Shown piece by piece: positions 25,995 to 49,800 of a stretch of 64,000 nt of DNA. Each line of letters begins with the position of its first letter. Position 1 is the stretch's first letter. Both the position numbers and the translations under genes were made by a program. This DNA is from Polytrichum commune (lineage: Eukaryota; Streptophyta; Polytrichopsida; Polytrichales; Polytrichaceae), in the NCBI GenBank assembly GCA_950295325.1, contig OX485805.1:26213501-26277500 (forward strand), read 5' to 3'. Below the pieces are notes generated by a model. That model saw nothing but the letters and a program-made list of their open reading frames with translations. It was not told where the DNA came from and did not search any database.

Positions 25995-27140
25995 GAAATA
26001 CACTAAATATGATATTTAGTGTCATACGGTATTCAATGTCACTATGGCAACTTTTTTGGATGACACTTCTTATGAATGAGTGAACAAATATTGTAATGGA
26101 TGAGTTCATCCATTGGCCAGAACCCTACCTTCTCTTGTCAACAACTTGTGATGTAAAATTGTCATGGATGATTGAAATTTGGATGAAAATCACTCGGCAA
26201 GCAACAATAATTGCAACACTGTAAATCTATAATTCCCCCAAAAAATTTACAAGGAGTGACAAATAATGTTGGGTTAACATTTAGTGTTGGTGACACTATA
26301 CTGCGGTTTACAATTAGTATTGAGCAAGACGATTAGAATTGGTGATACTAAATATCATATTTAGTGTAGTTCTTGGGTAATCCGGATAACCTTAGGTTGA
26401 TTTCATGGGGGACACGAATCTTTAGTTAAATCTCGGTAGATGGAAGATCTTCTTTCGGAAGAAGGCATTGTGTCCAAAGGCAGGCAACAATGAGGTGTTT
26501 GACTAATTTATAGGTTGTCACTCACCTATGCTTGGCGTGGCAATCCTAGATGTATCATCACATACTCAGGGACCTTCAATCTTGATCAATATTCTTGAAG
26601 CTACACCAAAATGTGCAATTATGATTTATCAACATTTCACACTATTTTGAATGTTTATTATCACGGTTTCGAATTTTTAATTTAAAAAAAAATTGTGATT
26701 GCTGTAGAGATAATTTAACAAAGTTTAGTTTTTTGTAATTTGATTTTAACTCAACGTGATTTGCATGGGTAAACAGTCGAACGATTCACAAGGTGAACCT
26801 GATTGCACTTATTAGTGTAGAGTTGAAAGTGAGTGTCCTTGTACACATGTAGAATACCATACATTGAGTTACATTTAAATTACTCAACAAATTAGAAAAT
26901 GAAAACCTTGTTTGCAGTTCTATTGCACTAAATGTTGTATTCAATGTCACTTATTATTTGGAATTAGGCAATGCTATATCTATTTATTGTATATCTCAAA
27001 TTTTACCAACAAATGTCTAAATTGATTATTTGGACATCATAGAACATTAACAACTTTACTTGATAAAAAATTACATCAATAGTTAAAACATTTTTACTAT
27101 GACTAGTAAGTGACATTGAATATCATATTTAGTGTAGTTT
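25995..27140. repeat. Region bounded by ATATTTAGTGT palindromes
   Basis: Short palindromic motifs of the form CACTAAATATSATATTTAGTG occur at about 25998-26025, 26340-26363 and 27112-27137, with weaker copies at 26925 and at 14018 and 14750. They look like hairpin ends of an old MITE family, but I could not assign single elements. No gene is visible. Confidence 0.4.
26393..26605. mobile_element. Foldback family E, single arm (E1)
   Basis: TCTCGGTAGATGGAAGA, TGTGTCCAAAGGCAGGCAACAATGAGGTGT and a final AGGGACCTTCAATCTTGA segment match, in order, the arm of element E3 at 48550-48935 and E2 at 34385-34640. Only one arm is present. Confidence 0.55.
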
Positions 27141-27153
27141 GGCACTTGTGTAA

Positions 27154-27695
27154 TAAGGTACTAAGGCCTTAAAGCAACACTTTAAGAAATGTTTCCTATT
27201 TGATGTAGGTTAGATAGCTTGGAAAAAATTCAAAAAATTCCATAGATTTGCAAATCTCTACAGAAATTCACAAAGTTGTCTTTAAGGAAAGAGTCTTTTA
27301 CTCTCCACTAGGGGGGGGAGGGGGTCTATTGATTCCAAGTAAGAATCACCACAAACTTAGTCTTATTGCGGGTGAGGATCTTCTATTGAACGAAGGTGTT
27401 CTCCTCCTTTTGTGGATCACTTTTTACACCACCTCGTTGAGCCCATAGATCTCTTAATTATTAGCCATTATGATTGGCCAAAGTTGGTGCTCTTTTGAAA
27501 ATGTTCTCGCATCTTTATTACACCACTATTACGAATGGCCAAAGTGGTGTTATTTTATACTTACTGCCGCATATGATTAATTGCTTTTAACAACGACTTA
27601 CTCAATGGCACCATAACACACACTTGTTGACGGCTTAAGAATGAAAAATACGTGTCACCTAAAGGAAGGTGTTGCTTTAAAGCCTCAGTACCTTA
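27154..27695. mobile_element. Inverted-repeat element C1 (542 bp)
   Basis: The ends are a 27-bp inverted repeat with two mismatches, starting TAAGGTACTAAGGCCTTAAA on the left and TAAGGTACTGAGGCTTTAAA on the right (reverse complement). A second copy lies in opposite orientation at 46152-46746. The interior contains a GATCACTTTTTACA segment, ATTGGCCAAAG motifs and a G-rich tract at 27311-27325. There is no coding capacity, and I could not assign a superfamily. Confidence 0.75.
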
Positions 27696-27970
27696 AGCAC
27701 ACTTGTAGTTAACGTGTGAGTTGAACTTAGAAGCATGATTCACAACTTGCTGAATTCAGGAACCGTTGATCACAAATCCAGGGTGATGATTGTCCATTAT
27801 GATATGATGAACAATAATTTCTACAGCACTAGCAGTAGAGTGAATGATTTGGATCAATAAAATACCTCTGGATCATGTCGAGTGGTGTAGACCATCACAA
27901 AGACGGGATTGAGATGCTAACTTATTAGATTCACTATAGAGTTATCCGATAATTCAACCAGAGATATTTT

Positions 27971-28250
27971 GTCGAGAGTTTGGTTGTTTTGCATACAAAA
28001 TTTTTCATGCTCGGTAAGTTTTTGGTGCTTGTATGGAGTTGGTGTCAAGGTTGGAATGAAAAATTCTCTATATTTGTTCATCGAGGGTCCAATTCATTAT
28101 GGCATGTCAAGAGATGCTAAAATGAGTGTGATCCCCAATGAACCGATATGGGAATGTCTTTCGAACAAACTTTCACACCAGCTCCAAACATGCACTGGAA
28201 ACTTATTGAGCATGGAAAGTTTTGAATGCAAAACAAGGTCCCGTTCTCAA
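27971..28250. mobile_element. Foldback MITE B1 (about 280 bp)
   Basis: The left arm (GTTTGGTTGTTTTGCATAC ... TCGGTAAGTTTTTGGTGC) pairs with the right arm read in reverse complement (CTTGTTTTGCATTC ... CTCAATAAGTTTCCAGTGC). The centre holds a second inverted pair around TCGAGGGTCC and CAATGAACCGATAT. Related copies are B2 (44267-44550) and B3 (59351-59545). Confidence 0.7.
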
Positions 28251-28583
28251 CAAAAACTCTGGTGTGTTAAAGGATAAGGGTGGGGTTCCATGTATGTTGC
28301 TCATCTGCCATACTTTGGTGGGAACAAGGGCAAATTTAGATGAAATATGGTGGAGTAGGGTTTGTATGTGCCAACCAGGGGGAACCAATCATTGTTATCT
28401 TATGTGTTTGACAAACTCATGAAAGTCTAGTAGCCCATGGTCACGGCCTTCCACATCATGTAGAATATGGTTGTTTGTTTGGTTTTGTTGGCGCTATCCC
28501 ATGGGATAGAGACGTCATTGAGATTGCCTTCGAGTGGTAATAAAGGCCGGGTAATGCATGACATGACTTAATGGATAAGGTTT

Positions 28584-28655
28584 GGTGAAGCTTAGTGAAA
28601 GCCTAGTCAAAGCTCAACGAAAGCGTAATGGAAGCTTAGTGGAAGCTCAGTGAAA
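28584..28655. repeat. Minisatellite of AAGCTTAGTGRA-like units
   Basis: Five to six imperfect units of about 11-15 bp, such as GAAGCTTAGTGAAAGC, AAAGCTCAACGAAAGC and GGAAGCTCAGTGAAAA, are arranged head to tail in intergenic DNA. Confidence 0.7.
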
Positions 28656-28659
28656 ATTT

Positions 28660-29500
28660 CAATACAATATATCATATAATCATATAAACATCGATTATTC
28701 TAAACATTCAAACTGCCATTTTTAGGACACAGCCTCTCGTGGCAAAACACATTCCCTTGTTATCTCCACAAGAAAACATCCAACCCACAATTATCTAGAA
28801 TCTAGTGGGTCAGGGACGGACATGAACACCCGCCCTTAACAGTGATGATCTCTACATTAACACAAGTCTTCATGCATCAAGTTACAAGCTGCAATGATCA
28901 TACGTGTTTCCATCATTCCACTTGACAGGTGTTTCCGTGAATTGTTGCAAAGTAGACTTATTGTTCTCGATGTCAGTAATTGACAACTAACTTTATAAGC
29001 ATCCTTTCACCCCAGGAACTCCTCGTGGCCTGCCTACTGACGATGAATTTCTACATCGGTAGGAACCATTATATTGTTCATTGTAACTCCGTAGCCAAGA
29101 GTGAAAGAAGAATCGTACATTTTTGCAGCTAAGTAAGCTACTTGAGCTTGCTTCAAGAGGAATTGATTTATTTTGTAATATTGGAGCAGTGAGGCAGAAA
29201 GATGTATGAGTGGTTCACATGAGCCATGGGGGCAGGCAGTAGTCATGATGGATGATTGATGATGAGTTCACAGATTTTCGAAGTATGGTGCAAAAATCTT
29301 AATAGGGACGGGTCGGTGTACTCGGTCAGGAGAGAGAGACCACACTGCATTCGTCCGGCCTGCTGATGCGATTCTTATTGGGGCATCCAGAAGCTCTTTA
29401 AGCTAGCAGAAGCCTACTAGTGCAATAAGGACACGATCGTTGGGTGTGACGTCGTTCTTTGATCAATGCAACAGGCTGGGCTGTCGAGTCAGTCCTCCTT
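28660..29500. other. Intergenic DNA without a supported gene
   Basis: I see no coding frame, RNA gene or repeat boundary that I could support in this stretch. It separates the minisatellite from the local duplications upstream of the ABCC gene. Confidence 0.5.
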
Positions 29501-29504
29501 GTCT

Positions 29505-30190
29505 CGGACGAGTGTCAACTTCCCTACGGATTTTGGCGATGGGTCACCGTATTCCTCAAAACAAATTTAAGATCATAGAATGTTAAACTCTGTATCATTC
29601 CACCAATTTTTGTACATGGATGGCGTGTGCATGGTTAACCCATTGCAAGACAAAGTGATCGATGAGTGAGAGAGAGGTTGATTGTTTGATTGATTGGTTC
29701 GTTGTTAAGAAGTACTTAACTCTTAGGTGCCAGCATTACACCGTTTGTGCATCTGAATGGCATGTGCGAGGTTAACCCATTGTAGGACAAACTAACTGAT
29801 GTGTGAGAGAGAGGAAGAGAGAGCCAGATTGAAAAGAGGCGGATGATGAGTTTGAGAGGTGGTTTTTAGTAGTGCGGGGTTGATTCTCCTCTGTTCGGAT
29901 TCACATTCAGAAGCACATGCAATGTGGTTGTCAACTTCCCTAAGGATTTAGCTGATGGGTCACCGTATACCTCAATACAAAAGATTTTTAACCTACAAAA
30001 CTCTTAGGTACCAGAACCATTACACCGTTGATGCTCCTGGATGGCACAGTGTGCACGGTTAACCCATTGCAAGATAGCTGAGTGATCGATGAGAGAGAGA
30101 GAAGCAGATGACGAGTTTCAGGGTTTGTTTTAGTAGTAGGGGGTGAGTCTCCTCAGCTCGCATAGAAATTCAGAATCACATGCAATATTG
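29505..30190. repeat. Local tandem duplications upstream of the ABCC gene
   Basis: The block GGTTAACCCATTG with flanking RATGGCRTGTGC and GAGAGAGAG occurs three times, near 29635, 29775 and 30060. A TGTCAACTTCCCTA-GGATTT segment occurs at 29515 and 29930. A GAGTTT-RGAG...CTCCTC segment followed by ATTCAGAAKCACATGCAAT occurs near 29850 and 30115. These are diverged local duplications with GA-rich junctions. They may contain promoter or leader sequence of the ABCC gene. Confidence 0.7.
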
Positions 30191-30985
30191 TATGTGTTGT
30201 TGGGCATGCATGTGTGTACTTGCATGCGTAGAGAATTTCTATATACTACTACTGGGGCTATTCTCGACACATTGCTTGTGAAACAATAAAACAAAATTTA
30301 TAACTTGATGGCTTCTTGTACGAGGAAAATAGAAAGCCATCGGCCACTGCGTCACACATGAGCTGTATTGGAGATGCGCATTAAGCGACTTTGATGCCCA
30401 GTAGAACTCCGATAAACTCTGGATTCACCGAACTTCGAACCGAAGTGTAATCGAGAGAGTATTCGAAGGTTGGGCCCTGTTCGTCGTGGCAATAAGTTTC
30501 TGTCGAAGGTCGGTCGGTCCTCTTACGCAGATATTTACGCAGATATTTACAAGGAGAATCTTCGTCCACTTCTCGGTACCTGAGTTAGTTGCACTGATTT
30601 ACCTCAGATGCTGATATTTGGATATGTGAGGGTGGCATCATCATATCATGTCCTGTTTATGGGAAATGGAAGGTTGATTTGTAAGTTGTCTTTAGGCACT
30701 CTCAGTTTTTCGGTGAAGTCCTATTGATGAGTTTGTAAGTAGGTCATGGCTATGGCGTCAAGTTTGCTGAAGTCTGACATTGGATAATACATTGTTGTAG
30801 ATTCGGAACAGGCAAAACTTCAACTTCCAAGTTGAAACTACGTACCCTTCCCAATATAGCAAGAAAAGCTTCCAGGGACAAATTCCGCATCGTACCTATG
30901 TGAGAGTAGGTAGCAGGCTCTGGGCCTGACCTTCCTAATTCAAGTCCCCAGGATTTGGGCCAGAAAATCCCTTCAGCACTCAACA

Positions 30986-40825
<9,840 letters not shown>

Positions 40826-40896
40826 TCACATAATGTACATTGAAGGAAGTAGAAGTAGCACCTAATTTTAAGCTGATGAGTCGAGTCTTATCATCC

Positions 40897-43800
40897 TTAT
40901 AATTGGCAAAATTGCACAGAAGGGTTTTTGGCAGGTTTGGAATTTAGGTTGAGGCTTTGACACAGCCACATGTGCGATGATTCTGGAGCTGTTGATGATG
41001 ATTGCTGAGGAGTAGAAGGAACAGATTTAATTGATCCATCATTCTCATTGCACAAATCTGCTGTCAATAGTGATGGTTCTCCACATGGTGGGGTTGAGTT
41101 AGTTCTCAAAGGTGAGGCTCTTGAGGATAATCCTGATATCAAAGAGGATTTATTGTCACCGCCACTATTCAAGTGAAATGTATCATACAAAAGCTGGACA
41201 ACTTTTCGCATACTTGGTCGAGCTTTTCCCTCTTCCTGCACAACCCACTTTCATTTATGAGTAAATTCTTATGCAACTAATGTGGGTGGTAAAATTAATG
41301 CGGACCACTCTTATTGTCTTGCAAGGCTGGAAATATTGTGGGCCCCAAGACCCCAGGTTTTCCTTGAAGTCATCCTAGAGACTTCCGACCAACACCTTGA
41401 GAATTAGTTCAAAGACAAAAGTAGCATAAAATTAAATAGTCACCCACATCAATTTCCCACAAAAACATCTAATGTGACCCACACTACTTTTAGGCTACAG
41501 AATTAGCACAGGTTGAAAATTAATGTGCATTCTAAAGACTTACTGTTGCCCACATCAATAGGACAATTTAGAAACACCCCCAGTGCAACTACTTCAGAAG
41601 ATTCCAGCTTGTGCAATTCAAGTATTGAACATTTCTATGCCAGTCCTAATAAATTTGGGTTCTGAGCATGTTTACCCGGGTGCATAACTTGATAATGGTG
41701 ATGAGGGAAAGCAGCTCATTTGAATTGTATGCATGTTCCAAGTCTGAATCAACAAGGAATGCTACTTTGGAGTCATTGTCCATATACTTCTGTGCCCAAT
41801 CCACAAGTTTTTCATTGTTGTTGATAGCACGCCTGGCACTGATGAGCTCCAACAAGAGCACACCAAAGCTGTATACATCACTCTTCTCCGTCAATTCATG
41901 TGTCATCACATACTCCGGGTCCATGTACCCTGCACATGGACAACGTCTTTTATGAATCTTTTATGATTACAGAAAGCACAAGGAAGGAGAGATGACTCTG
42001 ATGTTGGCACCAGTGGGAATTATAGTGTTGCTTCATCGTCGAGTTGGTCTAACTCTATATGTAATCTTGAAACGGGCATCACGAGAATCAAAGGGCCCTC
42101 GAACACAAGTGCCTTTCGAAGGTGAACATCTTGAACGGGCACGGGCAAGCCAACCTACACCTATCTCTCCCAAGGGCAAGCACCCAGGTTGGTAAAAAAT
42201 TATCCAATTCATTATGATTGGGTAAAACATAGGTGGTAGGGTGCACCAAAATTTGAGTGCTAGGAAGGTCACCCATCTAAGTACTATTTTGGCTTTAGGT
42301 AGCTTTACCTTGGAAGCCAAATGGGATTCAAGTTAAGGCTTTAGTTTTGAGCCATCCCTAAGTACAAAAAACAATACAAGTATATGCAATGTTCCTCAAA
42401 GAAGAACCAAATGAGAAGCCTCTTTGAGGAATTTCTCTATTACGAGCTTGTTAGAGCGTCTTGTGTTGAAGCTTAATTTTAAAACATGGGTGAAACTCCT
42501 TGGACCTCTTCCTTCTTTTAATCCAATAAACTCTAGGACCTACTTTAAATAAGGTATCACCCAAAGGATCCGCCGCACTGAATCTCGGCTCAACGTTTAC
42601 AGCTTAGGCTAGCTTGACCCATAGATCCTAGTATGATGGGAGTATGATAGGCTAGAAAGCTAGTTTTATTAGCATGACACTGCTCTTTTAGCATGTTAAT
42701 ATAAGCCTTGAAAAAAACTTAGGTGTCTTTATGCACAAGCTTTCAAATTCACCTTTTTAGCCAACTTGTGCAGATTGTGACTTGGAATATTGATGGATAG
42801 TAATTCTAATGTAAGGACAATGTAAATCACTTTCAATCTCTCTTGGTGATATTCCACACAGACAAGGATGAATTTTAAAACATGGATGAAACTCTTTGGA
42901 CCTCTTTAGTTAAGGAAGTGTTGGTTCTACATTACCTGGAGTCCCACGAACCTCGGTAAATATTGGCTCAAACATGGTAGCTCCACTTTCTGCTGCATGA
43001 GCTAGTCCAAAATCAGCCACCTGCAAGTGACAATTCACCACTACTTTCTCACAATCAAGGCTCAAAATGGGTTGTCATGGAGACATTTGTCTTTCAACAT
43101 TTGATATTCCAAAGACAATACCCACCCAGGATAAGTCTTGAGAGGCTTTCGAGTTTTTGCTACACCAGGAAACATTTACAAGCACTTAGGGTGAGTTTCC
43201 ATGCTTGTCTCTAAGCCACTAAGATACTAGGTAATAGTGGGTTGGATGTGTTCTCTTAAAGATAACAAGATTAACCAAACAATCACATTTTAGTTGTCTT
43301 TCAGAGTGTGGAGGGCCGTCACCATGAACAACTAGCTTTGCATGCACCTACTAAATGCATTACATAACAGTTATTGGTTGGCACACACAAACCCTATCCC
43401 ATCAGATTTCATCTACATTTGTTTGTATTCCCATCAAAGTTTGGTGGGCGAGCAACATACATGGAAACCTACCCTTAGACAACATGTCTACAACACAACG
43501 TCCTTTGAGGTGGTGGTTAGTGTAGATGTTGGATCAATTGAGGTATATTTCACTCAATTAAAAATCCCATACTCACACTTGCATATCACTGGCACATCAT
43601 GATGCACCAAGAATCACACTTTTCAATTCAAGGTGCCTATTCTTGGTGTGCTACATCACACCAAGAATAGTAGTTCATGTGTTCAATTTATCACTGGAGG
43701 TGACCCTATTACTAAAAGCATCACAACATAGGAACTTAGGTAAAGGATGCAAGGGGCCCTACCATGGGCTGTAGTAGGTGCCTAACCTACCGAGCTATAT

Positions 43801-46800
43801 TAGCAATGAGGTAGGTATCAAGTGCCTATTACAACTGATGATAGGGTGACATGTATTCATTATCAAACTTAGTGGTGAGCCCATCACGGGGTAATCAATT
43901 ACGGGTGATAATGTGCTTCTCATATTCAATCATGAGCAAATTCTTTTAGCATGTATGATTACTTGTTACATGAATTGTTGGAGCGTCAGAGACAATGTGT
44001 ACCTTGGCAACGAAATCCTCATCAAGCAAAATGTTGCTGGACTTTATGTCTCGGTGACAAAGAGGCGGTTCGCAATATGCATGTAGATACTCCTGCAAAT
44101 CGTCCATGCACATCATTTAAGTTGATTGGCTTTACCAATTTTAAAACCAACCCTACAATAGGGTATTGAACACACTTGTAAATATATGATTAATCTAGAC
44201 TCATATGGTTCAATAGCAATAAGAAAAAAGAGGACAAAAGCATTATCCTTGAATTCAACATGAATTTTGATTGGGAGTTGATTGTTTTAAGTACAACACT
44301 TTCCATATTTGGTAAGTTTGCGGTGCATGCTTCAAGTCAATGTGGAGGATTGAATGGAAAACATTTTATATCGGTTCATTGAGAACCAAACTCGTTTTAG
44401 CACCTCTTGGCATGCCAATTGAGTTTGGCCCTCAATGGACCGATATAGAATGAACTTTGTGCAAACTTCCACAACAATTCTAATGATGCACCAAAAACTT
44501 ACCGAACATGGAGTGTCTTGTATGCAAATCAACCAACTTCCAACCAAACTCCAGTTGAATCAACAGATAACTCTAACGACATACGTAACTGAAATTTGGT
44601 GAGAGCAGCTACAGATGCTTTTTTGAAGGACCTTTCAAGCAATAGGAAAAAGCATATGTATGAGCTATTTAGATTGATAGGGATACAGTGCAGTAGAAAT
44701 AAGAGTATACCAGGCCAGCTGCAACACCTAGGGCAATCTCCAGTCTTGTTCTCCATGTGAGAGGTGATTTTACTTGACCTGCGAGTTTGTGGACCACTTT
44801 TAAAGAGACACTTATACCTTGTAATCTTTACTCTAATGGGTGTAGGATGTCACACATAACATTATTCAGATCCATGTGGAACTAACAATATTCCACAAAA
44901 TATTCTTCATGTTCAGTCTGAACGTGAAAATATTTCATGGAATATTGTTAGTTCCATGTAACACTATTATGGATCTAAATAATGTTGAGCATGTCTATCT
45001 CTTGAAGATCAATAAAAGTCACGCAGGAAATTGGAGAATAGAACTGGAAAAACCAACAGACACCCATTTTTAATATGTATAGAGGTTTGTGCAACTACTC
45101 ACCATGTAATAGCTCCTTCAGGCTCCCATTTTCACAGTAATCGTACACCAAAAACCTACTCACACACAACCCCACCTTTCCACAATAAGACTGACAAGCC
45201 TCCAACTGGTCAAGTGCTAAAAGAGCTCGACTGCTTTGCCAATGACAACACGAAAGTGACATAGACTGTCATGTGTGACTTAACACCAAATAAAATAGGC
45301 ATCCACATTTACATGATTCGTTTTGTGATAAACAAAAATTACTTCTTGACATTCAGAGTACTGATCCAGGAAAGCTAGTTTGAGGGCCACTTTACACTAT
45401 GACTAAGAGCCGTGACCATGAAATTGTGACGGCCCTTTAAACTCATTTGAAGACCATACCACAAAATTTTGAAATTGACTTTTCTATGGTCACGGGCCTT
45501 CAAGTGCAGTGTAAAGACATAAGTGCTCAGGCTCACAACCAAGTGCTATTTCATTACCATCCCAATCAAGCGTGCCCTTCCACATCATAATTTCTAATAA
45601 ATAAGGGTTGTGAGGTTTTTGTATATTATGCAACTTGTCGATTATTCATATAGTGGAAAAACCACTTGACTTTCATTCAATTATGCAGTAACATAGTAAT
45701 TAGATGCTATGCTATTCTGCATCATACTTTACAATAATCAAGGGTTGTGAGATTTTGAAGTGTCATGGTCTTATGGTTTCGTGTTAGGTCCACTTCTTTG
45801 AGGTGGGCCTGACGCGAAAATCTAGTAGATCGTGAAACAAAATTGCAGACCACATAGGACTTCATACTTTAGACTTCCTTGGTCATGCCCTCAAACTCCA
45901 CTATTAAGAGGTGTGGGACAACCTTGGCATTTTCCACCAATGACAAGAATTTTAGATTTAAGTGTTCATGGGCCCTCAAGCTCTAGTGTTATAGTGTCCC
46001 TCAGCAATCATGAAGAGCATGACTACCATCTAGCTTTGACTAGGCCAATGGACAAACGACACCGCATGAGACTTCAAATTTGGACGTTCCCTTAAAAATG
46101 AAAATTGATGACCTCTACAACAGCAACCTAGACAAACATGGTATCTCTAAGTAAGATACTAAGGCCTTGAAGTAACACCTTCCCTTTGGTGGCACCTATT
46201 TTAAATCCTTAAGCTACTAAACAAGTGAGTGCAACGGTGCCATCAAGTAAGTCACTGTTAAAACCAATTAATCATATGCGGCGTTAAGTATACAATAGCA
46301 CCACTTTGGCCATTCATAATAGCAGTGTAAGAAGAATGGAAGAATGCTTTTAGAAGAGCACCAACAAGCCAATGACAATGGCTAATTGGGGATCTATCCG
46401 CTCAACGAGGCATTGTAAGAAGTGATCCACAAAAGGGGGACAACATCTTCATTTGATAGGAGATCCTCACTGGCAATGAGGTTGATTTCGTGTTGATTCT
46501 CACTTAGCAATCCAACATCAAAAGACTCCCCTAGTTGACAATCAAAGGCTCTTTCCTTAAGACAACTTTGAAATTTTTTTGTAGGTTGCATATGAATTTA
46601 TTATTGTTTAGAACTTTTCTTTCGTAGACTTTGTATAGTTTTGCTAATGTATGGATTTTTTATTTTTTTTAAAGCTTTCTAAGCTATCTTGACCGTTGAA
46701 ATAGCAAAAAATTCTTAAAGTGCCACTTTAAGGCCTTGGCATTTTATTGACAAAGACCCTTCATAGCATTCTTAAAGCATGTGTAAGGACTTTTCTTTAA

Positions 46801-49800
46801 TTTTTTTTTTTTTTTTTTTTTTTTTCAATACTAGATTAAGCATAACATTCAACTGAGTATGTACATCGGTTGGGGTTGGGTATAAACACATTTTCCTTGA
46901 AATTATACTATGTTTCTTCTCACAGCAGAGCAGTGCACTGCCAGATTTTCGTCGGAAAACTTGACTAATGCAATGTACTAATATTAGTAGAATGGAACAG
47001 CTGATAGCAGCTGAATAGTCTTATGAGAATAAATTTTCGAAAATGAACTTCGTCCTGGAGTACGTGAAAGTGAGCAGAAACCCATAATCCTAAACTGGAG
47101 ACATCAAATCTGACAGTATTTTTGATTAGGAGGTTCAACGAGAGTTTTGTACTCTGGAAGTTTTATGCTTAATTGAATAGAGGACCTGTCATGGCGTTCA
47201 ATGCAGAAACCTCGAAGGGTCACCAGGTGGCGATGATGAAGGCGGCCAAGGAGTTCCATTTCTCTGCTAAAATCCTCCTCGCCTTGCTGGACACCTTTGT
47301 TCATGCGCTTCACGGCTGCAATCAGGCCATCTTCAAATTTTGCCTTGTACACAGTCCCAAATCCACCTTGGCCTATGATGTTGCTAAAGTTGTCTGTTGC
47401 TCGGCGGATGTCGACGAACTTGAAGTGCCTAAATAGAGGCGAAGAATCTGAACAAGTCCACCTAGAACTGATCAGTCCATCACTACTACACATTAGGAAA
47501 ATAAGAACACAATTTTTGCAACGCAAATGCATGGATGACATTGCAACGTAGTTACAACGCTCGTTTTTTAACCTGAAGACTTTCAAACGGATTTGCACCG
47601 ACTTTCATCCCCCTTTTGGCAGGGAGGGCAACACATTTGTTACATATGTACCTATTCTGGGGAACGAAAAAGCTTCAAACCGTTGCAAAAACGTTACAAA
47701 GTTTTCATTCATTGTTGGTATGAGCGAATAGTGTAGTAGTGTAAGATATTCCTCATCAATAAATCCCAGTGATCAATTCAAACGCATTCCACAAATAGAG
47801 TGGGTTTTTTTTGGGGGGGGGGCAATCCAAGGGTTTTTCCAAGGCATTGCAAACTTGTCAACTTGAATGCTGGTCTCACCTTTCCTCCAATTCTTAAATG
47901 CCGTGCGATTATGATTGCGAGAAGTATGCTGATTGAACCAGACGGGTACTGCCTTTTTTGTGCCTGCCAACGGCTTCTCTTCTGCAAGCTGCAGTAAATT
48001 TCGCTTCCGATGGACCACATACACAACAAGCAACACAAGGAATGTGACAGCAAGGCCAATGATCACCATGCTGATTTCTAACACGATTGTCAGCCGTGTG
48101 AACGATTGTGCCACTGCCTTTGAAGAAACTGCTAAATTGGTGGCTGCTGGAGGAGCTGGGCCAGGAGCTGGAGCAAATAACTGAGGTCCCGGAGGCAGGA
48201 TTGCTTGAAAATCTGGCATAATTTGCAACTACACCATGTATAAAAACTTGGAGTTTGCTAAATGTTTAACTGTACAACAGAATCATGTCAATTTGAAAAC
48301 CAAAGCCCACATTTAAACAATTCAAATCCTCCGAAATCAGCTGACAGGATTCCTACAGAAGTAGCAGACATACAATCACATTGTTCAAGGACGCTGGTCA
48401 ACAGAAGCATATCATATGCAATTTAAGGATTACTCTACGTAATTGGTGAGGGTGGGCGTTGATCTACACATAATAGCATTCTTAAGTGGTGTAGTTAGTG
48501 TTCTTACTACATGGTTAATCATCTTGGAGAGTATACACTCGGTGACACTCATTTTGGGAAGGACTTTTAGGTTGGATCTAAGGTTGAACCTTGGTAGATG
48601 GAAGAAGTCTTTGTGTCCGAATACAGGCAACAATAAGGTGTCCACCAATAAGAGCTTGCTATGTGACTACACTCGCCATTTATGCACGTAATTAAGGACC
48701 CTGATCCTTGAAAATTTATTCTTTAGTTCCTTGATTACATCCATGAATGGCTAGCAATGTCAAGTGGGAAGCTCTCATTAGTCGACACCTTACTATTGCC
48801 TATCTTCGGACGTAAAGCCTTCTTCCATCTACCAAGATCCAATTGAAGAGGTGCGTCCCTAACAGAATCATTCGTAGATTACCCGGATTACCTAAGAATT
48901 TATTCCAATTGCATTGAAACCTGATTAGGCTACTTAAAAATGATATGCTCAAGAATGCTATGGCTGTACCTGGGAGGGTGTACAAACATGTTCCTAGGCC
49001 TGCAGCATAGGCCAGAGTGGAATTGCTTGCCAATGCAAGAAACACCAGGTCGCTGCAGCTTTGAAGTGTCTTGGGATCCAGCCCAGAACTTCCGGTGGAA
49101 ACAGCGACCACATAAGTTGCATCCACAATCCCCTGTCGACATTGCTCACACGTCGATGTCGAAGTACCCATCCTGCAAGAGGCTTGAATGAGGTCATAAT
49201 CTACCATCTCCTTGCGCAGAATTTCGAACAGCCTCTCCGTTGTAGAAATGCCGTGACAGCCATGTGTGGAGTCGTGGAAGATTTGTTGAGGCAAGATGTT
49301 GCATGTTGCTTGCAACCCTGTCTTGGAAGAATTCTTTACTGTGAGATCTTGTGTAAGCAGGGCGGTGTCCAGGTCCTTAATGCAGGCAGCCCCTTGCTTT
49401 TCAGAGATAACGAAGGTGGTGGAGGTAGGGAGGGTTTGTGTAAGTGTAACTCGGAGGGATAAAAGTGCAGAAGCACAGCATTTGTACTTGGTTGCAGGGG
49501 TTGAATTGCTGCACGATTTGGCTATGAAGCTCACTTGATCTGAATTGAATGTCACCGGACACCCTGTGTGCATACAAAACAGGTCACTACGATGGCAGAA
49601 AACTTTATGAATTGCAATTTAGGGATTGTGTGACCTCAACATTAGGCATTCTAACGAGAGCTCCCTATTATGGTTTATTGGCCTATTTACATAGGGTTAC
49701 TGTCAGCTTAGATAGCTTCGATATACATCACCCATATTTTGGAAGAAATAATGGGAGTGTTCCATTGCTCTCAAAGGATCAATGGATCATGTAATTGGTT

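Noticed and set aside
29505-30190. A CRISPR-like array of repeats
   Set aside because: Only three diverged copies with unequal spacing, in a plant nuclear context. These are local duplications.
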